DNA of 64,000 nucleotides from Formicarius rufipectus (lineage: Eukaryota; Chordata; Aves; Passeriformes; Formicariidae). The notes under the pieces are model-generated. The model was not told where the DNA came from. It did no database searches and saw nothing but the letters and a program-made list of their open reading frames with translations. This document shows, one piece after another, positions 37,865-49,900 of the stretch (position 1 is its first letter; the number at the start of each line of letters is the position of its first letter). Location of the stretch: positions 2,334,612 through 2,398,611 of the forward strand of contig VXAU01000197.1 of the NCBI GenBank assembly GCA_013399695.1, read 5' to 3'. The translations under genes were made by a program, and so were the position numbers.

Positions 37865-40800
37865 CCCCCTGAATGATGTCCTTGATTATTGGCTTTGAAG
37901 GAGAGTTTGAGGGCAGCAGCAGGGTAAGCAGCTGAGGAGACAATAGAGTGATTCTGCTTTGTCATCCTGCGCAGTGTGGACTCACAGTTCTCTTGGGGGC
38001 TGAGAAGTTCTTGAAGTAAATGAGCTAAACATTTTTAGAAAAGGTGAGAATATAGATTTCTGAATATCTTAAGCCTTGCACCACCTCCTATGGAGCCATT
38101 CTCTAGAAGCACTTTCACTTGCCACCACAGTCTGATTTATACTTTTAATACATGAGCTGTAATTTGCATGTCATCCTGAGAGAATGGGCAATGATTAAGA
38201 AAACTAAGCCAAGGAAAAGGTTCTTAAAAGAGTTTCTCTAAGCACTGCTACCTAAAAATAGTTCTGTTAGAGATATTTGATGCCAAAATACTACAGGAGT
38301 GTTGCCTATTTCACAGCATCGTTTGGAATCACGTTTAAATAACCCAGATTCGGTGGATGAAGATACAAGGCAACGTGTGGCCTCTAAGCTTCTTCAGTGC
38401 ATTTGCTTCAGTCTTAACCTCCTGGGCTGAATGTTAGAGCATGTGCCTAAGAGGCTGCTGCAATGCCAGTATCTCCCTTGGGTTGACTAGCCCCTGGAAA
38501 ATGGTATAGCACTGGCAAAAGCCATGCTAACCTCCAACAGACTCCTGACACCTCCTTCCTTCCTCTCTGCAAAGCCAAGACATGTCTGTGGAAAGAAGCT
38601 GCTGATGTAAAGGCCTGTATTACCTCTGCACCACTGGACTCTGCTCCAAAGGACATTTCTTTGGCAGTACAACCTGCTGCTTTCCCCTCTTCAGGAGCAG
38701 GAGGGAGGGTGTGGGCAAAAGGCAGCTTGTGGAATTGAATCACCTGCCTTTTACTTTCATTTCAGAGGTACTTGTAGAGGTCATCCAGTTACACTTACTG
38801 GAGTACTCAAAAGTGCTACTTAATATAAGGGTCTCACACGCTTTATATAAGTTGTGATTCAAACCAGGTTTGCCAGAGCTGCATCTCAGTCACCACTTGC
38901 TACAAGTAGCATGAGAAGTGTCCCAACTAGTCTCTAATGTCTGGTAGACTGATCAGGGAAGAAAATGGATCCTCCCAGGTCTCTCTTTTCCATGAAGTTC
39001 TTTAAATATTCAGATACTGAGAAACACAAGTGCTGCTTACAGAGGGTCATGCAGAGCTGCGTGAGACTGTGCAGAGACACCCGCGAGGGGTATCCTCTCT
39101 CGTGGGCTTCACAGGCTCGTGAAGCACAGATCTGGTCTCTGAGGGATTACCAGTGTGTTACTAGTCTTTGTTGCTGGGGAGAACTGTAAAAAGTCATGTC
39201 TGTGATACAGTCAGCAGTTGTGTTTAGTTAGGAATCTAAGCCAGGTACAAAACTGACAGTGCTTTCTAAGCAAACTGCAGATCCTGCCAACCCTGCTCTG
39301 CTGTCAGCAGTGCCTTGTGTGGAGTGATAGGCACTGCTGCTTGGATGGGGTAACTTGCTCAAGTAGGTTTTTGTGACTGCAGCAATGCTTCAAATTCTCC
39401 TCAGCTCACCCATGCTCTTAGTCCTATTGAAATCAGGTGCCTAAATTAATCTTCACTATTGATCCAGAGGTATCAGCACAGTCAGTAGTTATCAGTGTAG
39501 TAGCTCCAGCAGTAAATTTGGCCAAATTAAGGTATTTTCACCACAGGATGAACAGTATACTGGCTACCTATGATGCTGTATTTGTAGTATAAAGGATGAA
39601 ATCTTGCTGTTTCGCTGTACTGCTCCAATATGGTTGGGAACAGGGTCCTTCCTCCTTGAAGGTTTTGGAGTGATTCCCCTTTCTGGGATAGATGTGGTGA
39701 ACTCTGTGTTTCTGTGTCTGGCTCCTGTTGCTGGCGTCTTTCATTGCTTGTGTTTGCAGTGTTTGGCTCCAGTTTGCATTCAAAAAGTTCTCAGACCAGG
39801 AGGTCAGATTAGCACTTTGTCATGGCTGTCTTGCCAGACATACTGCAAAGCACAGGAGCTTATTTTCCTTGGAAGATATCCACCAAGACAGCTGGAAAGC
39901 CCTCTCCTACAACACTGGAGAAGTTTGCTCCTTATTCTGTCACTGGCATTTTTGGTGGGGTGATAGGGTTAATTGGTTGTTTTTCATTTTGAATTTTTAT
40001 GCTGGTTTTATATTTTATTTGGCAATGGGACCTTCCTGCCCTTTTAGAAATTGAGTTTATTTTTTCTACGGCTTCCATATGCCTCTAGGATGTGAGGCTT
40101 TTGTAAATAAAAATGTATTTTTTTTGTTATATTAACTCATTTTCAAGCAAGCCTTGCGTTGTAGAAAAGATTGCTGGCATTCTCTCCTGTGCATGCTCAA
40201 CTGAAGGTAGTGATAAGACTAAAAATATCCCCAATTGAAATACCATTGTGTAACCCAAAGGTTAGTTTTCCTCAGGATTAAAATTTGCAGTTGCTTTATG
40301 GATCTCTTGTAAGGCAGATTTCTAGTCGTCCAGCCATGTGTAAAATGAGGCTACTGATAGCTGCAAAGTTCTGCATCTGCAGAACTCACTGCCGCTGGTG
40401 AGTGCCACCAGCAGAAACCTGCTGCTGGCAGGTGCTGACACCCAATGGCCCGTGTCAGCTGCCCCACCAGCACTGCCTTCCCGTGTTGGTTGTGTGACAA
40501 GCACTGTCCTGCAGGTGCAAGGCAGGGACCAGGTACTGTTCACACCTCTGAGAGGAAAACCAGATTGTCCTGCACAGGGTTGTTAATCCTAAAAGATGAT
40601 GATAGATTGCAGGTGGCTCCATGTAACAGATGGGAGTGGAGCGTGAGACAAGAGTGAGCTGATCGTGTTCAAGTTATTAAACAGCCTAATGCTAAGCTGC
40701 CCAGCTGCTGCACTACTTGATGCTTTCAACTTACACAAGCACTGAGGGAGCTGGGCTTGGAAAAATGGGTGGCTGGCTGGTTTAGGTGGTAGGCTGTGCT

Positions 40801-42541
40801 AGTCTTAGGATTGGAAACTGCACTTCTTTGTAGTTCTTTTATGTAATTTCTGTGTCATGTGGAGAATCCCCAGAATCCAGATCTGTGGATTTAGGCTGCT
40901 GACTTTCCAAAACCATCATGGGGATGAGGGCAGCCAAATGCTCCACTGGAGCTTGTTTTGTCTATTTCTTCTTGGTGACCAGTCTTTTTTCCCACTTTTT
41001 AATGAGCTTTTGCATTTGCTAGAAGTTTCAACTTTCTCAGCAGTTGAAGAATGTCTTTTGTTTATTCACTGGTAGTATTGCAAGGAGCACTGAAAAGCTT
41101 TGCAGGTATAAATTAGAAATTTCACATCTTTCTTCGATTTAATATTTTGTGAACTGATCCGATATATCCTTCCTGGGATACGCCTTCAGGCACAGACATG
41201 AACATGTCAGCACTTGCACTGGACAATTTGCTCTCAGCTATTCCAGCTTTGAATACACAAAACCAATAATCTTTGATTCTAGACCTGTGCCAGCCTGATC
41301 CTCCTCCTGAAATAGATCCATCTGGCTCAATGCATTTTCATTCAACAGAAAATTAATTCTGGAAGGGAAGTGACTATTAGAACACCAGTATCCAGTGGGG
41401 TTATATGTAAAACCTTCTGTTTTCTGGAAGAGTCAGCTTGGTATGATTCCCATATTCATCTACATTCCCATTCCAGACCCACATAACTCAAAGCCAAGCT
41501 GCAGAGAGCCCTCTCAGATGAGGTCATGGAATTAAGAATTTCATCTGTGATTCATTCTGAACCTGATCTGCCTAATAACTGGATTCTTTCTCTCCCTCTT
41601 TGTCGCACGTTAAAAAGTTGACAGAGTGAGAATTTTAAATTTTCTTTGCACAATGAGAGGAGTGAACCAAAGATGTACATAAGTGGAGGAGAAATATTTA
41701 TGAGAGAACAAAGACGTGGCCTTAACTTTGAAGCTGGGATGGAGCAGCCCAGCATGCCAAGGGACAGGGCTGAGCGGTGCAGCCCTTGGAGAAGGTGTTG
41801 ATCATTGCAGAAGGGTTTTTGCATGTGTTACAGGACTACTTCTTTAGGCAACTCTTAGCCTTTAACCATACTGACAAGAAGCTGAAGCACAAATACTGCT
41901 GTCTCAGAGACACAGTGGAGCCTGTGGAAGAATGAAACCAGTATAAAATTTTTCTTATTACAGTTACTTATAATGAAAGAAATACCTATGGGACAAGTGA
42001 ACTGGAATAAGGGTCCATTCATGAGTCACACCAGGACTGCTCTGTCCCTAAGAAGTGGAGTTCCTCACGGCAGCACAATGCATGACAGGTTGTTCTTGTG
42101 AAGTCCATACCAGAATCTGACAATGCATCTTAACACAGAGTGTTGATATCTATTCTGGACCAGAGTTTCAAGAGATAAAAGCTGTGTCTTACATCACCTC
42201 CTTATGGTACTGTAGTAGCAAACTCAGGTTGGGCCCAAAGACAGAACAGCTCATGCAGGATAACACCAATTAGACATGAATAGGCAATGCTATGTGTGAT
42301 GATAGGCTGAGACACACTGTCATAAAACAAAATGATATTTCTGCATGGAAACTTATTTTAGGAACAGAAATTGGCATATGATCTTTTGGTTTTGTCGTGC
42401 CTCTGATCTGTTTGATGGGTGATATTTCATGCCTGTGGCTTCTCTATATAGATACAAGTGCCTCAGCAAGTGATTGTGAAACTAGAGGTTGATTATTTTC
42501 AAAAGTATGTTGACAGATACTGAACTGACCAATTCCCTGTT

Positions 42542-42556
42542 AAAAAAAAAAAAAAA
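42542..42556 (+). repeat. Poly-A tract, 15 bp
   Basis: Uninterrupted A run in intron 1, with no recognisable retroelement body upstream. Confidence 0.9.
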
Positions 42557-43054
42557 GATTTTGTTTGCTCCTCTGGTCATGGCACCATGTGGCTTTGGGA
42601 TCATGCCTTGCTTTATATTCTTCTCAAGGGTAGAGAGGGAAAAGCACAGCTATTACAAACAATCTGAAAGATTAATTTCTTAATAAATGCCAGGGAAATG
42701 AGCAGAGTTGCATGAGATGCTGTGTCCTGCTGTCATGGTGTCTCACCTTTAAGCCTGTGTCTCCCTTTCTAGGGGAAGAAAGGCTAATTTAATAAGTTGG
42801 GCATTTCCATGTGGATTCTCTTTAGCATGGTATCTTTACAGGGAAAGTACTTTCAGGTGGGATCACACACATACCTCATTATTTCATTAGGAATCCCATA
42901 ATCTAAGCGTGCTCTTTCATCACTTTACCTGGATCTCATTGCCACTGACTCCTGAAAGGAAGTAGTGTGTGTAAGCTCACAGAAAATGGAAGTGGGCACA
43001 GAAGGAGCAGCTTTAGTGATAGGCTCAAGAAAATATTCCAAGATACTGAAATAC

Positions 43055-43255
43055 AAGACTCAGATTTGGGAGACTTGGGCTTCATTTCTAGGTGGGCCTG
43101 GCCTGTGCTCTTTAGCTGTGCTGAAAGTTCATCTCTCTGCTCCTTTGAGCCCCATCCCTTATCTGTGTCCTCAGTTTAAGTGAGGAGGTCTGAGCCTCTG
43201 CAGCATCTTACTTTGTGATACTGTTAATCACTGATATATAGAACTGCCAGACATC
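43055..43255 (+). mobile_element. Ancient MIR-like (CORE-SINE) relic
   Basis: The order of pieces matches old tRNA-derived amniote SINEs. GGGAGACTTGGGCTTCATT resembles their 'gagacctgggttctatt' part. AGTTCATCTCTCTGCTCC with CTTATCTGTGTCCTCAGTTT resembles 'cttcacctctctgtgcctcagttt', and a TTTGTGATACTG...GATATATAGA tail resembles 'tttgagatct...gctatataaga'. The copy is highly diverged, so the family assignment is tentative. The reading frames at 42965-43183 overlap it and are not genes. Confidence 0.45.
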
Positions 43256-46200
43256 CAACAGACCTAGACATCCAGTAATTAACATATTTCATCCTAAAAA
43301 TAAGTGTTTAGTTCTATGAGCAGCTAAACAAAGAAAGCTGACTTTCTTGTGTATTTTGGGGCTGAATTCTTATGTGGTCTCTAATAACTCCAACAGGTCT
43401 CTCGTATCTGAGCTTTCACCAAACCTCTTCTCTCAGTGGGAACATTTTAATGGCTCTTTCTTCCCACATGTCGACTTTTGTGACAGTTGCAGAAATGTAA
43501 TTTTTGGAGACCTCTGACTGTCTGCCAAGCTTTGGCTGAAATTAGAAGCAGTCCTCAAGATCTAACGAGCAGAGGTGAGGACAGGGTATGAAGAGGGAAG
43601 CAGACTGATAGACAAATGCAGACAGCATGATCCCATAAACTGTTTTTTCATAGCAAACCAGGCTATAATTTCTATTTGTGACAAACGGGATTTATACTCA
43701 TTTACACACAAACATGAAAATCAAGTTCTTAGCTTCTAAAGGAACCAGACTCATATCTTCATGTTGAATTCCTCTGCTTGCTCTGTTAATTTGCAGTATG
43801 TTAACATCAGAATTTTTCCCCTGCCTTCCTGCTTATTTCAGTTAATAACTATAGCAGCATGACTTTTCCCTGACAGCACACTAGTACTGTAGTACATCTT
43901 CCTTTATTTTCAGTTTTCTAAAATGGCAGACTTGTTGCTTGTCTATCTTGTCTCATTGCCTTTCTGTGGTGACTGAATAATTAAATTATGTGAGGAACAG
44001 AGAAAGGCTCCCATGCTGCTCTTTGCTAGGCAGTGTGGAGCATGCCCTGCTGCTCGTCCCAGGGCACCTGTCATGGCCAGGGGGCTCAGCGCTGGCTTTC
44101 TCTGGGACCGTTTGGGGCTGCAAAGCTCTTTCTGCTCATGAGAAATGTGGGTGTGACCTGAAGTTTAAGCATATCTGCTTTGTGTTCTTGAGGAGTGATG
44201 AGTCCAAGCTGTAAACTCAGAACTTGAGTTTCTGAAATTCAAATTTTGATTCATAGCAGTCTCTTCACTGAAGGATGATCTTCTCCTGTATAAAGGCACC
44301 TTCTATCTTGTCCTCATTTCTCTCTTTACTGTGTAATTTAACACCTCATAATGTAGTTGTAAGTACAAACCGGAGACACATCAGGGGACAGGAACATTCA
44401 TTCTTTTATGGAATTTCAGCATAAAGGAAAGGAAAGCTTGAAGAAAAATTGACTCTCTGAAAACCTGAATTTCTTTTTACATTTCCCTGGTGGAAGCCAG
44501 ATAAGCGGCACTACTACAGTCAGTGGCATTAGGAAGGTAAATTGAAGAAGGCTGATCCACAATTTCAAAAACTTGGCCATTGTCTTTTATATATTATCTG
44601 AATTCTGCAGGTATGTGGAAATTTAAACGTGCTCTGTAGGGTGACCAAAGTAGCACATTGTTGCCAAATGCATCCTGCCTTTTTCAGAGCAAGCCCACTT
44701 GTCCTGCAGGGAGTTTGTCAGGGCCTAAACCAGCCATAGGTCACAGTCAATTCATATAAATACTCACACTCAATGAAGCCAGTCGTGTTAATAATGAATC
44801 AGTTATTATAGCAGGGCTGGTTTTTAAAGTGCCTGTAACAGTGGATTGCAGCTTTCCCTCTCTTGGAACTCTGAGTCAATTTATCTTTATATCAACAATA
44901 AACCAGAAAGGACAGAAATCAAAGTAAGCAATGTTTTTATTACCACTCTTAAATAAAACATTGTGCCAATAGTTTTTTGCTAACATTACATCTTCATTTT
45001 CACAGATTTATTGGCAATTGCTATTTATCCTCATTCTCCTTTCTTTTGCAAAGCTATCTCATCTTTTGATTTACTTCCCCCAGAGAACATGGTACCTAAT
45101 TCTGTTTATTTGTCCCTGATAAATCCTTGATTAATTGTATGTTATAAGCTATCCCTGCAACATCGTGTCTTTCATTTCTAAATAGGTTTTCTTGTGTGAA
45201 TATAAGGAGCTTTCCTTTCTAGAACCAAAACCAAATCCAGCCTTAACATTTCCTTGAACAATAGGAAGACAATTCAAAACCAAGTAAGATTTTCACCACT
45301 GTGGACTCCTTCTATTCCTCCTCCTCCTCCATGGTGAGCAGGAGAGTCTCAGACCTTTAGCTGGGCACATACTCTAATAGATAGATCTGCTATAAATGTG
45401 GCTGTCAGTTTATCTCATCAATTAGGAGGGCTCTGCAGAGTAATTTTCTTCATCCGTTGTAGCTTCAAATCTGCCCTAATTTGTTGATTTGTAAAGGTTT
45501 TTGTTTAGATGCTGCATTCTGGACTGTATTTTTGCTGATTAAAATGTGCCCTGTGTTTGATTTTGAACTGACTTGTCCTTCTGGGAGAAAATTAAATCAT
45601 ATACACATTAAGAGGTTGATGGAAGGAGACACTGCAGCCTGGCATTGACAAGCAAGGCATAGCTGTGTGGTGTATGTTGACATGAGATATCAAAATAAAG
45701 TGAAGGGAAGAAAGAAGAGGAAAAGCAGAGATGCAAGTTCTGTCTCAACCAAATTCCCAAGCTAAACTCCCTGAGAGGTGTCAAAGATGTGCCTGAAAAA
45801 GAAGAACACAAACATAGGTCAAGAAAAATACACGTATCTACAGATGTAAAATAGACAGTCACAGGAAAATAAGTATATTTTGAAACCAGCCATCAATATT
45901 GCTGTCCAGTGGTGCAAAAGAAAAGTATGTCACCTTTACAGAGCCTTTAAGGCAATAATCACATTGAAAGGAAAAGGGAGGAATCAAGGCTCTCTCTGGC
46001 TCCTGGGAAAACCAATATCCAAATCAACTGTTTTTTAAGAGATTGGCTGGAAGTATTTGAAATCTCACATCCTCAATGGCAGCTGATCTCTTCTACCATC
46101 TATTCCCAAGGAGAAATGCCTGATGATAAGACTGAGAGGCAGCAGATAGAAAACTAGCTCTGCTCTGGTGAAACTGGGGGCTTTCTCAGATAATTTCATT

Positions 46201-46892
46201 CTCTCATGGCCAATAAAGACAGCAAACAGTGACTCTTGGAGCATGGAAGAGAGAACTGAGGATGTAGCCAGCAGGTCTGCAGTTGTTAACGTTGTCTCTT
46301 TATTGTGGGTGCATTGCCAGAGGTGAACTCAGTGACTAATTTCACAACAGTGGAAAGTCGAGATCTGCTTTCAAGCACAATGTGATTTTGAGTTCCAGCA
46401 GCTCCTGGTCTGAGTTCAGTGCTGTCATCCTCTGCTGTGTAAAGTGAGCTGAACGACCAGGAGCTTTTCAGCCACACAAATGGCTAAGTGCTCTATATGA
46501 CTTTGTTGTTGGAAAAGCTCTCTGTGTGATTATGCTAGTTTAATTTAATAGCAGAGTGTTTAGGTAAATGAGCAGGGAGGCATAAGAATGTCTGCAAATA
46601 ATGTGGAGCATGTTTGCAAAATGATGCTGCAGGAGATGTGCTCGTCTGGCCCATGTCAAAGCTCTCCCAACACCCTTAAGCAGGGAGGGAAGGGACTTGC
46701 CTTAGCCTTGGACACAGTCCCTCTGGGACAGCATCCCAAGGGCATCTGATTGAAACCTGGCCTGAAAAGCAGTTAATTTGGCAGGCTGGACAATGTCAGA
46801 TGTGATGGAGCCTTCGATTAGTTTAGACTTTATTATCAGCACAATAGAGTCTAGAATAATATGAGCCTGCATAGGATCTGAAGTTGGCTTCC

Positions 46893-46910
46893 TTTTTTTT
46901 TTTTTTTTTT
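46893..46910 (+). repeat. Poly-T tract, 18 bp
   Basis: Uninterrupted T run in intron 1. Confidence 0.92.
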
Positions 46911-49900
46911 AATTCCCTGTGTTTAAAAATAGTTATTTTTCCTTCTGGAACCTAACCATGTGGGATTGACTGCTGTAGCTGAGCTGTTCTGAGAATAGAG
47001 GGGTCAGGGATTTCTCATCCAGAATTGCATCCGAAATCAAAGGGGTATTTTCAATGGTTAGAGGTGTGCAATCAGCTCTGTAGATGCATGAGAACATCAT
47101 TGCATCCAAGAGCATGGCCAGCGTTCCAGCTGTGGGCTCATCCTGCCAGATCTTGGGTCAGAACTCCCTGCCTGAAGTGGTTGCTGCTTTGCTGCTCTGC
47201 CTCTGATTCACACAAGCAAACTCACTGCTGTTCAAAAGGTATTTTCCTCATTTATGAAATGAAAGCCCTTAACTTGCCTTGGAACAGGTTGTTCCTGAAT
47301 CTAATTAAACAGCTCCAAAGTTCCTTGGAGCTTTTCAAGAAGTCCTTTTCTTTTCTCCTTGAATGGCTCTGTTGTTGTTTTAATGATCACTTTCCCCAGG
47401 AGTTTTCACCTCTGTTTCCCTGAAAAAAATTAAAGAAAATCTAATCTATTGATACAGATGATCCATTTCATGGGATGGTGACACTCTGACCGTGACACTA
47501 CCAGAGAATTCATTGCTGCAGGAGGCCATTGAGTCCTGTGTTAGTGACTGGCCTTTCAAAGGACACTGGGCAGTTTTAAACCCTATTTCTACCTGTCTGA
47601 GTTAAGATAATGAGGGTAATCTAATATTATGCTTCAGGGCTTTAGTTACCTGCCTGTAGGGTTCAGGAGAGAACTCTGCTTCCAGGGACTGTGCAGAGTT
47701 TAATTGGCCAAGTGCTTTATGATTTGTGTTTTGTTTCCTCTGAAGCCTCAGGTATTGGCTACTGCCAGAGGCCAAGTGCCAAACTGATGACACTCAGATT
47801 TTGTCTCCTTTTAATATCAGTGGGCTCTCAGGCAGCTACACCAACATTTCAGCTCCTCCTCCTCAACTCCAGATTTATGCCATCACCAGAGGAGTTTTCT
47901 GGCATTCTTCCAAAACCCTGGAGAGAAAAATCCATTTTATGTCTTTCACCGGCACAAACCACGAGTCATCTGGGATTTAAAAACTTCTAGAAGAATCATG
48001 GCATCTGTTATTTAAAGACAACAAACTGATCTTTCTCTGTGAATGATCTTTTTGATCATTAAAATGAAAATTAAAAAAACAAATCAGTCAGACACATAAG
48101 TTAAAATTATGCATACAGAATAGGGGCTTTTAATTTTGTTAATCAAAATTTAAGTTTAAAAATATATCACATACCTCTCCCTTGCTTAAGGATCTCTGCA
48201 TGTTAGGAAATTGATTTTTATTTGTATCAAGTCTCTGGCAAAACTCTGGCACCTCACTTATTATCTGTAAACTTGGAATCAGTCTCCCACCTCTCAAATG
48301 AGCTTTTATCTTCGTCTCCAGTGGACTGTGTAGCTGCTATTTCTTGGTCCTTCCAGTCATCAATCTGTTTATCTCTTCCTGAATTATCTGTTGTAATTAG
48401 AATACATTTTCTCATCTCGAGGGGAAACCAGCTCCAAATGAGTGTTCTATAAAAGCAATTACTTTTGATATTAGATATCTGTACATAAAAACACAGTATT
48501 TCTTCCAATTAAAAAGTACTAATGAATTTTGTGTCTAGAGAGGGAGTAGCCTGTGCAGGTTCTGTGAAGCCAAGGAGCAAAAATGAGGCCTGTAAGGGGC
48601 AGTGGTGTGTGTGTTCCACCACTGAAAGCAGATCCAGGAGAGAAGATGGCTCTGCAAGGTCATGATTTTGCTTTTTTTTCCCCCCAGCAGGCCTCTTGTC
48701 AACATTGATGAACTAGACCCATCTCCTATACCTGGCCCTCTGTGACACATTTTTCAGTTTATTTCCTCAGATATTCCTCTCCTCTTTCCCAAAGTATTAA
48801 GTCATGCACTAGGAATCTCGCATTTGGCATGGAGCAGCTGTACCACAGATCTCCACGGGCTCCTTTCTCTACAGACACAGAACTGTCATCTTTCATCATC
48901 TCAAAATAACTGAATGAGGAGGGAGCATTTATCACAAGCTTTCCTAGAAAAGGAATCATATCAGAAACACCTTGATCACGTTATGCTGGAGAACATTTTA
49001 AATCCTGTCCCTACGTTTCTTTTCCGTGGGAATCCCCTCCTTTTCATCCAAAAGAAGCCTTATGTGTATGGGATAGAATCTGTTCAATGGGGTAGAAAAG
49101 AAGATCTTCCTGTGGGCTATGGAAAAACCTTCTTTCTTGCTGTTTGACAAGGATGAATTCCACAGGCCACTGCTGGACTGCAGCCTCTGCTTCTCCCACT
49201 GATCCCTATTGTCTTCTTGGTTTTCTTTTTTCATCTGTTTCTTGTCTTCATTGGAAGTGGGTTCTTTTGGGTAGAAACTCTCTTTCTGGGTTCCTGTAGC
49301 ATCTGCTGCAATGGTATCCTGAATCTGGACTACATGCTATGAAAGCATTAAGGAAAAAACCTGTTTTGGCCAAATCCTGTCCTGGTGTGGCTTACTACAT
49401 AGGATTTAAGGATTAATGTGTCAACATGGTGGGAGCAGAGTGTGTGGGATGGAGTAAGAGTCAGCTTCCAGCCCAGGTGCTGAGAACAGCCCTGGACATT
49501 TTGATGGCATGGAGCACTTGGCAGATATTGATAGGCTGTGCCTCAGAGTGCTCTCTGCAACCAGGAAGAGTCCCTGTTTTGAAGAAGAAACATATGGCAA
49601 AGCACACAAGGGATTGGATATTCCTCTTTGCAGGTAATTTCTCCTGATCTACATAATTTCCAGGGCTCCTAATTCTGCAGTCTCTCTGTGTGACTGGTTT
49701 CTGTGGGTGGAAAAGGAGCAGCCCTCCTACAGGCAGAGCTGCCAAATCACTTCATCCCTTCACCATCATTCAGCAGTCTTCCGACAGATGGATGTCCTAC
49801 AGGATTGCTGCTCATCTGGGTACAAAGACTGAGTGAGGAATACTTTCTCAGACTTTTCATTTGGGATCTGGAGATGAGGTCAAGGTACAAAACTACTCCA

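Noticed and set aside
48042..48060. Hairpin AATGATC-TTTTT-GATCATT
   Set aside because: A 7-bp stem is too short for a microRNA precursor and is expected by chance in AT-rich DNA.
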